From: Coprococcus sp.
Lineage (GTDB): Bacteria > Bacillota > Clostridia > Lachnospirales > Lachnospiraceae
Reading direction: 5' to 3'
NCBI GenBank assembly: GCA_016296785.1
Contig: JAEDHX010000072.1
Span: 1 to 9,590, forward strand
DNA: 9,590 bases
Shown here: positions 1 through 6,063 of the stretch, piece by piece
How the letters are laid out: every line of letters starts with the position of its first letter
Numbering within the stretch: the first letter of the stretch is position 1
Notes under the pieces: model-generated
What the model was told of the DNA's origin: nothing
Seen by the model: the letters and a program-made list of their open reading frames with translations, nothing else
Databases searched by the model: none
Program-made: the position numbers and the translations under genes

Positions 1-307
1 AATTGCTTCTCTGCGTCGCTATCGCTCCTTGACAAGCAAAGCTACTGACTCAACAGTCGTCCGTTTCCGCTCTGTCTGCGTGCTTTGCTCTTGCCAATCG
101 CGGACGTCCTTTGCATGGTCAGCGCTAATTGCTTCTCTGCGTCGCTATCGCTCCTTGACAAGCAAAGCTACTGACTCAACAGTCGTCCGTTTCCGCTCTG
201 TCTGCGTGCTTTGCTCTTGCCAATCGCGGACGTCCTTTGCATGGTCAGCGCTAATTGCTTCTCTGCGTCGCTATCGCTCCTTGACAAGCAAAGCTACTGA
301 CTCAACA
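1..307. repeat. Tandem array of a 126-bp unit abutting and overlapping the rlmD 3' end
   Basis: The same sequence begins at 1, 127 and 253 (each starting AATTGCTTCTCTGCGTCGCT). Copies 1-126 and 127-252 are identical base for base. The third copy matches through 307 and then diverges, because from 308 on the sequence is the unique body of rlmD. The array may continue left of the window. The unit has 68 G+C in 126 (54%), clearly above the AT-rich neighbouring genes, which suggests a separate origin. Read on the minus strand, each unit holds the last 12 codons and TAG of rlmD (271-307 in the real gene), then about 89 bases of non-rlmD sequence. The length is a multiple of three, so the frame is kept, but each copy ends in the same TAG, so no long minus-strand protein results. 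No transposase or integrase is visible. Inference: duplicated attachment sites or a cassette-like repeat family; simple tandem amplification is the alternative. Confidence 0.95.
271..307 (-). other. Duplicated rlmD 3' end, candidate attachment-site core
   Basis: These 37 bases are the last part of rlmD including its TAG, and the same bases recur at 19-55 and 145-181 in the upstream array. The segment codes for VESVALLVKER preceded by the last base of the previous codon, so it includes the conserved glutamate E462. Elements that integrate into a gene's 3' end usually carry a copy of that end so that the gene is restored, and rumA/rlmD is a known insertion site for some streptococcal integrative elements. 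That this segment is an active att site is inference; no recombinase gene lies in the window. Confidence 0.35.
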
Positions 308-1686
308 TGTCGGCTATGGCAGAAATTATCCACTACAGCCACTTTACGTAATGTATATGCACTATCGCCAAGTATCTTCACGTCTCTGGCAAGAGTTGCC
401 GGATCACAGCTTACATATACTATACGTTTTGGATTCATCTTGACAATTGTTTCAAGCAAAACAGCATCGCAACCCTTACGTGGCGGATCCACTACAACCA
501 CGTCCGCATTTGCAGCTTCATATGATGCATCTTGTGTTGTACAATTTGTATTGTCTTTCGCTAATTTGTATATATTTGGTACTACTTCTTCTGCTTTACC
601 TGTATAGAATTCTACATTTGTTATATTATTAATGCGTGCGTTGTTCTTAGCATCAACAATTGCCTGTGGAACTATCTCGACTCCATATACCTTCTTTGCC
701 TTTTTGGCAAGGAATAATGATATTGTTCCAATTCCGCAATACATATCCCATACGACCTCGTTACCGCTTAGGTCCGCATAGGAAAGTGCTTTGTCATACA
801 TAACCTTTGTCTGAGCAGGGTTTACCTGGTAGAAAGATTGCGGAGAAATGCGGTACTTTACATCACCAATATAGTCGGTAATATAATCCTGTCCCCACAG
901 TGTTATGCATTTGTCTCCAAGAATCCTGTTTGTCTTTTCCATGTTTACATTAATACTGATTGAGGTCATTCCATTAATATTAGCGAGCGATTCTATTAAT
1001 TCGCTACAATGTGGAATACGCTCTCCATTTAGTATAAAACACACCATTATTTCATTTGTGGCAAATCCGACACGAATTAATATATGACGAAAAAGGCCAT
1101 TACCGGTCTCTTCGTTGTATGTGGTGATATTATATTTTTCTATAAATTCTCTTACTATTTCAATTATATCATCGTTTACCTTTGCGCCTATTGCACAGGT
1201 CTTAGTATCAATAATCGAATGTGTTCTTCCGGCATAAAAGCCAATTACCACATTCCCGTCTTTGTCTCTTCCCACAGGAAACTGAGCTTTATTCCTGTAA
1301 TTGTATGGATTCTCCATTCCGTATGCCGGACATTCCATAATATCACGAGGATCATCTATTCCACCGATTCGCTTAAGACAATTTGCCACCTTATTCCATT
1401 TATACTCAAGCTGCTTTTTGTAGTCCATGTGCTGCATTGTGCAGCCACCGCATTTGTTCGAAATTGTGCAAACCGGTTGTACTCGAAACTCAGATGGCTT
1501 TATAAGCTCCACCAGCTTGCCATAGGCGATATTCTTCTTTAGCTTTATGATTTTGACAATGGCAACATCTCCAATTACTGTATCCTTTACAAATACAGTA
1601 AGTCCATCAATGTGTCCTATTCCCTCACCATCATTTCCCATGTCTTCTATTGAAATCCGATAATCGCTGTTTTTTACAATTTCCAT
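271..1686 (-). CDS. rlmD: 23S rRNA (uracil-5-)-methyltransferase RlmD (RumA family)
   Basis: SAM-dependent enzyme that makes 5-methyluridine in 23S rRNA (U1939 in E. coli numbering; a Gram-positive homologue may act at U747 or at both). At 471 residues it has normal family length. A TRAM-type RNA-binding domain covers about residues 1-62. Cysteines C73, C79, C82 and C164 fit the [4Fe-4S] cluster ligands of RumA. The SAM-binding motif WDMYCGIGT is near 313-321, DPPRKGC at 400-406, the nucleophile is C427 in YVSCDPATLARD, and the general base is E462 in RHVES. The segment just before E462 reads VDNFCHSRHVE where the family normally has VDMFPHTxHVE, an odd deviation close to the repeat junction. 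The ATG at 1684-1686 follows a GGGAG with a rather long spacing of about 13 bases. It lies 78 bases after yhaM on the same strand, probably in one transcript. Paralogues RlmCD and TrmFO-independent m5U enzymes are alternatives for exact target only. Confidence 0.93.
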   Translation of the reverse strand: MEIVKNSDYRISIEDMGNDGEGIGHIDGLTVFVKDTVIGDVAIVKIIKLKKNIAYGKLVELIKPSEFRVQPVCTISNKCGGCTMQHMDYKKQLEYKWNKVANCLKRIGGIDDPRDIMECPAYGMENPYNYRNKAQFPVGRDKDGNVVIGFYAGRTHSIIDTKTCAIGAKVNDDIIEIVREFIEKYNITTYNEETGNGLFRHILIRVGFATNEIMVCFILNGERIPHCSELIESLANINGMTSISINVNMEKTNRILGDKCITLWGQDYITDYIGDVKYRISPQSFYQVNPAQTKVMYDKALSYADLSGNEVVWDMYCGIGTISLFLAKKAKKVYGVEIVPQAIVDAKNNARINNITNVEFYTGKAEEVVPNIYKLAKDNTNCTTQDASYEAANADVVVVDPPRKGCDAVLLETIVKMNPKRIVYVSCDPATLARDVKILGDSAYTLRKVAVVDNFCHSRHVESVALLVKER

Positions 1687-1764
1687 TATTGGCTTATTAC
1701 TCCCTTTTCACATCCAAATTCCTGACGTGCCATTTGCATGCCAGTGTACTTTGGTATGTTATTT

Positions 1765-2703
1765 CTATTTTGTTGTCTTTCTAATGTTTGACTCAAGCAT
1801 CTTATTGTATCCAAGCCAGCTTGCATCGTCCTTTTCGTTTAATGCTTCCATAAATGTCTGCAATTTCGCATCCGTATTATCCGCAAAGGATAACGCGAGT
1901 GCCTCAATAAGCGCCGGCTTCTTTGGCGAGCCGAATTCCAGCTCCCCGTGATGGGCTAATATACAGTGTTCAAGCTCATTTGCCTCTTTTGCAGGAAAGC
2001 CCTCAATCATATTTATCCTATCGCGAATCATCATACATCCCATGACAATATGTCCAAGAAGCTGACCTGAATCTGTGTAATCATTTTCAGGGAAATTAGA
2101 CAATTCGTATATTTTGCCAATATCATGAAGCATCGCAGCTGAAAGCAATAAATCACGGTTAAGTACAGGATAAAATGAACAATAATACTCACACATCTTT
2201 GTTACCGCAAGCGTGTGCTCAAGGAGTCCGCCCACGTATCCGTGGTGAATGGACTTAGCCGCCGAATGATTCTTGAATTCCTTTGCAAGCTTTTCGTCAT
2301 TTACAAGGATGCTCTCAAGAAGCTCAACGTAGTACGGTTTTCCAAGACTCTTGATTATGCTCTTAAGCTCCTTATACATAGCCTCTATGTCCTTCTTCGT
2401 TGTAGGCATGTAGTCATTTACATCATATTCATTTTCCTCCGCTACTCTTATTTTCTTAATATTAAGCTGTAGCGAGTTATTAAATACAGTCACCTGTCCA
2501 TCGACCTTAACGTAATTCATCGCCTCAAAATGACCAATCGCATTAGAAAGCTCCCAAATCTTTCCATCAATACTACCTGAAGCATCTGCAAGCAACAAAG
2601 AATAATAAGTCTTCCCTGCCTTCGTCTTGCCCACTATCTTATTCTTGCAAAGGTATACCGCCGAAACCATCTCTCCATCAAAAAGTTCATTTATAAATCT
2701 CAT
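1765..2703 (-). CDS. yhaM: 3'-5' exoribonuclease YhaM (OB-fold plus HD domain)
   Basis: Cytoplasmic metal-dependent 3'-5' exonuclease of the YhaM/CbfI family, which in Firmicutes trims RNA 3' ends. The 312 residues match the family length of about 314. Residues about 12-90 form an OB-fold nucleic-acid-binding domain (the DASGSIDGKIW stretch is typical). The HD phosphohydrolase domain covers about 145-285, with candidate metal ligands H163 (LLEHT), H193-D194 (MLHDIGK), H218 (LLGHI), H251-H252 (LAHHGE) and D275 (FADNTD). The ATG at 2701-2703 is preceded by AGGAG at 7-8 bases, a strong site. It is the first gene after the leftward extended -10 promoter and precedes rlmD by 78 bases. The C-terminus ends directly after GYNKMLESNIRKTTK. 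Function is from family knowledge; the assignment is firm, the physiological substrate is not visible. Confidence 0.92.
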   Translation of the reverse strand: MRFINELFDGEMVSAVYLCKNKIVGKTKAGKTYYSLLLADASGSIDGKIWELSNAIGHFEAMNYVKVDGQVTVFNNSLQLNIKKIRVAEENEYDVNDYMPTTKKDIEAMYKELKSIIKSLGKPYYVELLESILVNDEKLAKEFKNHSAAKSIHHGYVGGLLEHTLAVTKMCEYYCSFYPVLNRDLLLSAAMLHDIGKIYELSNFPENDYTDSGQLLGHIVMGCMMIRDRINMIEGFPAKEANELEHCILAHHGELEFGSPKKPALIEALALSFADNTDAKLQTFMEALNEKDDASWLGYNKMLESNIRKTTK

Positions 2704-2733
2704 TCATTTATCTCCTACCGTCATCAGATTTTG

Positions 2734-2762
2734 ATTCTATCATGGGGACATTTTACCACGGG
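2734..2762 (-). promoter_or_regulatory. Extended -10 promoter for yhaM-rlmD
   Basis: On the minus strand TAGAAT (2734-2739, one mismatch from TATAAT) is preceded by TG with one intervening base (2741-2742), the extended -10 pattern. The place for a -35 box (about 2757-2762) reads CCCGTG and lies inside the long inverted repeat, so no good -35 is present. Predicted start is about 20-25 bases upstream of the yhaM ATG, just before its AGGAG. Inferred from sequence only. Confidence 0.5.
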
Positions 2763-2810
2763 GACAGGTCCCGTGGCAAGTAATCTTAGCCACGGGACCT
2801 GTCCCCATGG
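2741..2810. repeat. REP/MITE-like long inverted repeat of the GGGGACAGGTCCC type
   Basis: The arms GGGGACAGGTCCCGTGGC (2760-2777) and its exact complement (2789-2806) give an 18-bp perfect stem with an 11-base loop; past one mismatch the pairing extends three more bases to 2756/2810. An outer copy, CATGGGGACA at 2741-2750, is also an exact complement of 2800-2809, so two competing foldings share the right arm. It is GC-rich in an AT-rich intergenic region. Both flanking genes point away from it and it has no T-run, so it is not an ordinary terminator. Hairpins with this GGGACAGGTCCC core occur in many bacterial genomes, often linked to single-strand (Y1/RAYT-type) transposases; that link is recalled family knowledge and no transposase is present here. 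Confidence 0.8.
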
Positions 2811-2818
2811 CGAATTTG

Positions 2819-2848
2819 TTGCAAAGGATGAATAGTGCGTGGTATAAT
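2819..2848 (+). promoter_or_regulatory. Promoter for mutS2 and probably the downstream two-component genes
   Basis: A perfect TATAAT at 2843-2848 is preceded by TGG (2840-2842), giving an extended -10. TTGCAA at 2819-2824 is a plausible weak -35 (4 of 6 consensus bases) with an 18-base spacer. The predicted transcript starts near 2855, leaving about 35 bases of leader before the ATG at 2890. The -35 box begins only nine bases after the inverted repeat ends. Confidence 0.75.
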
Positions 2849-2889
2849 GGAACGGATTATAGTTTTTGATAGATGGATGGGACGAAGTA

Positions 2890-5280
2890 ATGAATCTTAG
2901 GACATTGAGATTGTTAGAATATGGAAAAATAGTAAAGATGCTGACGGGATATGCAGCATCTCCTATGGCAAAAAGAAAATGTGAAAAGATAAAGCCAAGA
3001 AGAGATATTGAGGTTATCAGAACACTTCAGCACGAGACGAGGGATGCCCTTAACAGGCTTAACAGACAGGGCAATCTTTCTTTTGGAGGGCTTAAGGATA
3101 TTGGTGCGTCGCTAAAGAGACTTGAAGTAGAAGGAACGCTTACGACAAAGGAGCTGCTTGATGTTGCAAGTGTGCTTGACACTGCGCTTAATGCAAAGAG
3201 GTTTGGTGATGCAGAAGGAGTAGATGAGGAGGGCCGGAAGCAGCTTAATGCAGACAGCCTTCATACGAGATTTAGCGAGCTTGTGCCGCTAGAGTACCTA
3301 AGCCATGATATACATCACGCAATTATCTCGGAGAATGAGATTGCCGACGATGCTTCTTCGGGCCTTAAGGCAGTTAGAAGAAATATAAAGCTGACAAATG
3401 AGAGACTTCACAACCAGCTACAGAAGCTCATAAGCGACCAGAACCAGCAGATGATGTTTCAGGATAATATCATTACCATGAGAAACGGAAGGTACTGCAT
3501 ACCTGTTAAACAGGAGTACAAGAATCGTTTTCAGGGTATGATTCACGACCAGTCTGCAAGCGGTAAGGCTGTATTTATCGAGCCAATTTCAGTTGTAAAT
3601 ATGAATAACGAGCTAAAGGAGCTTGAAAACCAGGAGCTTGCCGAGATAGAGAAAATACTTGCTACTCTCTCTGCAAAGGTTGCCGCTGAGCTTACATATA
3701 TTACACACAACTTCTCTACTCTTACGGAGTTAGATTTTATATTTGCAAAGGCGCAATTTGCACGATCATATAAAGGAAGCGAGCCAATATTCAATACTGA
3801 TGGAATTATCGATATCAAGCAGGGACGTCATCCTCTACTTGATCAGCATACGGTTGTGCCTGTAGATATCAAGCTTGGCGTGGAATATAATCTTTTGATT
3901 ATCACAGGCCCAAATACCGGTGGAAAGACTGTTTCGTTAAAGACGCTTGGTCTATTTACGCTAATGGGACAGTCAGGACTTCATATTCCCGCACTCGATG
4001 GTTCAAAGCTTACAGTATTTGACAACGTATTTGCCGACATAGGCGACGAGCAAAGCATTGAGCAGAATCTCTCTACCTTCTCTTCGCACATGAGCAATAT
4101 AGTATACATTATGGAGCATGTCACTCCAAATTCACTATGTCTTTTTGACGAGCCGGGCGGTGGAACTGATCCTGTTGAGGGTGCAGCTCTCGCGATGTCC
4201 ATTTTGTCCCATTTAAATGACATGGGCGTCAAATGCATGGCGACAACACATTATACAGAGCTTAAGACATTTGCAATGACAACGCCGGGCATTGAAAATG
4301 CAAGCTGCGAGTTTGACGTTGCAACACTTATGCCGACCTACAGGCTTATTATCGGAATTCCGGGTAAATCAAATGCTTTCGCGATTTCGAAGAAGCTTGG
4401 TCTGCCTGACTACATCATTGACAAGGCATATGAAAACATTGACAGCAACACAATAGATTTTGAGTCTCTGATAGCTGAGCTTGAAGATAGCAAGAAGCAA
4501 ATAGAGCGTGACAAGGAAGAAATTGCACGCTACAAGGAAGAAGCCATTATGCTTGCGAATCGGGCAAAGGTTAAAGATGAAGAGCTTTCTAATAAGAAAA
4601 ACGACATTCTTGCCAAGGCAAGAGCCGAGGCGGCTGAGATACTCGAGGATGCCAAATCCATGGCGGATGAATCAATCCGAAAATACAACAAATGGTCTGC
4701 AAATCCTAACAAGGCTGATGCAAGAGACATGGAAAAAGAGCGTGAGAAGCTTCGTACAAAAATGAACGAGTACCAGCAAATGTCTGCTGAAAAGAGAAAG
4801 CAGCTTAAATCAAACCACCAGGCTACAGATTTCAAGGTTGGCGATACAGTTCATGTAATCAGCATGGATTCCACAGGAAGCATAACTTCACTTGCAGATT
4901 CAAAGGGTAATCTCAAGGTACAGATAGGAATACTAAACGCTTCTCTTCCTGCCTCAGACCTTGTTATTATAGAGACGCCAAAGCAAAAGAACAACCAGGC
5001 GCAAATTAACAGTAAGCGCGGCATGGGCAAGGCGCTCACCATTTCTCCTGATATAAATGTGTTAGGAATGACTGTTGCAGAAGCAACAATGGTGATTGAC
5101 AGATATTTAGATGATGCTATGCTGGCACATCTTCATAAGGTAACCATAATTCATGGCAAAGGCACAGGCGCACTTAGAAAGGGCATACACGACTATCTGA
5201 GAAAGCAGTCCTTCGTAAAATCCTTCCGTATGGGTGAATACGGCGAGGGTGAAGCAGGTGTTACCGTTGTAGAGCTATAA
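2890..5280 (+). CDS. mutS2: MutS2 family ATPase with C-terminal Smr domain
   Basis: Cytoplasmic MutS-family ATPase that lacks the mismatch-recognition domains. In B. subtilis the family acts on collided ribosomes, and in some bacteria it suppresses recombination; which applies here is not visible. From the ATG at 2890 it has 796 residues, a normal size. Core and lever region about 1-310; Walker A GPNTGGKT at 340-347; Walker B LCLFDEPGGGTDP with D420 and E421; Lys/Glu-rich coiled coil about 528-640; SH3/KOW-like segment about 645-700; Smr domain about 721-796 with HGKGTG at 755-760. The usual LDLRG at the Smr start reads INVLG. The frame is open from a TTG at 2866, but that would leave only about 11 bases of leader; the ATG at 2890 gives the canonical MNLRTLRLLEYGKI start and follows GGATGGGA at about 7 bases. 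The response regulator follows after 45 bases. Confidence 0.95.
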   Translation: MNLRTLRLLEYGKIVKMLTGYAASPMAKRKCEKIKPRRDIEVIRTLQHETRDALNRLNRQGNLSFGGLKDIGASLKRLEVEGTLTTKELLDVASVLDTALNAKRFGDAEGVDEEGRKQLNADSLHTRFSELVPLEYLSHDIHHAIISENEIADDASSGLKAVRRNIKLTNERLHNQLQKLISDQNQQMMFQDNIITMRNGRYCIPVKQEYKNRFQGMIHDQSASGKAVFIEPISVVNMNNELKELENQELAEIEKILATLSAKVAAELTYITHNFSTLTELDFIFAKAQFARSYKGSEPIFNTDGIIDIKQGRHPLLDQHTVVPVDIKLGVEYNLLIITGPNTGGKTVSLKTLGLFTLMGQSGLHIPALDGSKLTVFDNVFADIGDEQSIEQNLSTFSSHMSNIVYIMEHVTPNSLCLFDEPGGGTDPVEGAALAMSILSHLNDMGVKCMATTHYTELKTFAMTTPGIENASCEFDVATLMPTYRLIIGIPGKSNAFAISKKLGLPDYIIDKAYENIDSNTIDFESLIAELEDSKKQIERDKEEIARYKEEAIMLANRAKVKDEELSNKKNDILAKARAEAAEILEDAKSMADESIRKYNKWSANPNKADARDMEKEREKLRTKMNEYQQMSAEKRKQLKSNHQATDFKVGDTVHVISMDSTGSITSLADSKGNLKVQIGILNASLPASDLVIIETPKQKNNQAQINSKRGMGKALTISPDINVLGMTVAEATMVIDRYLDDAMLAHLHKVTIIHGKGTGALRKGIHDYLRKQSFVKSFRMGEYGEGEAGVTVVEL

Positions 5281-5296
5281 CAATAAAAGGATAATT

Positions 5297-5326
5297 ATGA
5301 ATAACATACAAGTGGGGGTATATTAA
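5297..5326 (+). CDS. Possible 9-codon leader ORF overlapping the response regulator start
   Basis: ATG at 5297 is preceded by AAAAGG at 6 bases and encodes MNNIQVGVY, ending in TAA at 5324-5326. The stop shares its last base with the regulator's ATG (TAATG), the classic arrangement for translational coupling. The regulator also has its own GGGGG at 5314-5318, inside this mini-ORF. It could be a real coupling leader or chance in a 45-base gap; there is no independent evidence that it is translated. Confidence 0.25.
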   Translation: MNNIQVGVY

Positions 5327-6042
5327 TGAACAAGAAAAAAATACTTATTGTAGATGATGATGAAAATATCGCAGAGCTTATCTCGCTCTATCTTAACAAG
5401 GAATGCTACGAAACTGAGATTTCTCTTGACGGTGAATCAGCACTCGTGGCATTTCAGGAATTTTCTCCAGATCTGGTTTTACTTGATGTCATGCTTCCCG
5501 GAATGGACGGCTACCAGGTATGCACAGAGCTTAGGAAGATATCAAACGTTCCAATAATAATGCTTTCTGCTAAGGGCGAGGTATTTGATAAGGTACTCGG
5601 TCTTAAAATCGGTGCTGATGACTATATTGTAAAGCCATTTGACTCAAATGAGCTCGTTGCACGAGTTGGTGCTTTACTAAGAAGATGTAACACTATTGAG
5701 GAGGATAAGCCAAACTACGATGCTACTAATGCTAATCACATGGGAAGCTTTGTTGAATACGATAATCTTGTTGTAAATATTTCCAATTACACGGTTACCT
5801 TTGAAGGCCACAACCTTGAGATGCCTCCAAAGGAGCTCGAGCTACTCTATTTCCTTGCAAGCAAGCCTAATCAGGTATTTACGCGAGAACAGCTTCTTGA
5901 CAAGCTATGGGGATATGAATATGTCGGCGATACAAGAACAGTAGATGTCCATATCAAGCGACTCCGTGAGAAGCTGAATGACAATTATAACTGGTCAATA
6001 TTTACAGTTTGGGGAATCGGCTATAAATTTGCAGTTAAATAA
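5326..6042 (+). CDS. OmpR/PhoB-family response regulator
   Basis: DNA-binding transcription factor switched by phosphorylation from the adjacent kinase. The receiver domain covers about residues 3-118: acidic pocket D11-D12, phospho-acceptor D54 in LLDVMLPGMDG, switch residue S81 and K103 in the VKPF motif. A linker follows, then the winged-helix DNA-binding domain at about 138-236, with the recognition-helix stretch TRTVDVHIKRLREKL and the wing ending VWGIGYKF. At 238 residues it is complete and typical. The start ATG has GGGGG 7 bases upstream. It sits 45 bases after mutS2 and 21 bases before the kinase, so the pair is very probably cognate and the three genes may share a transcript. The regulon cannot be deduced: no transporter or other obvious target lies beside it. 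Confidence 0.95.
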   Translation: MNKKKILIVDDDENIAELISLYLNKECYETEISLDGESALVAFQEFSPDLVLLDVMLPGMDGYQVCTELRKISNVPIIMLSAKGEVFDKVLGLKIGADDYIVKPFDSNELVARVGALLRRCNTIEEDKPNYDATNANHMGSFVEYDNLVVNISNYTVTFEGHNLEMPPKELELLYFLASKPNQVFTREQLLDKLWGYEYVGDTRTVDVHIKRLREKLNDNYNWSIFTVWGIGYKFAVK

Positions 6043-6063
6043 TTATACATAACGGAGATAAAA

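Noticed and set aside
1..126. Integron attC site
   Set aside because: ACTCAAC at 48-54 fits RYYYAAC, but the unit has no matching GTTRRRY on the same strand, so the attC pattern is incomplete.
1..307. CRISPR array
   Set aside because: The unit is 126 bp and repeated head to tail without variable spacers; repeat length and identity do not fit CRISPR.
1..307. Diversity-generating retroelement template/variable repeat pair
   Set aside because: The copies are identical rather than differing at adenines, and no reverse transcriptase is present in the window.
29..607. A 192-codon plus-strand reading frame with two 42-residue repeats
   Set aside because: It is the antisense shadow of the 126-bp array plus the 3' part of rlmD; the repeat is a multiple of three, so an open frame stays open through it. 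Half of it lies opposite a well-supported gene and it has no clear ribosome binding site.
1688..1764. Short minus-strand frame in the yhaM-rlmD gap (ending MARQEFGCEKGVISQ just before the rlmD ATG)
   Set aside because: The frame is open only because the gap is short; it has no good ribosome binding site and no recognisable content.
2756..2810. Rho-independent terminator
   Set aside because: The stem is strong, but there is no T-run on either side and both flanking genes are transcribed away from it.
2866..2889. TTG start eight codons upstream of the mutS2 ATG
   Set aside because: It would leave a leader of about 11 bases from the predicted transcription start, lacks a ribosome binding site, and adds residues before the canonical family N-terminus.
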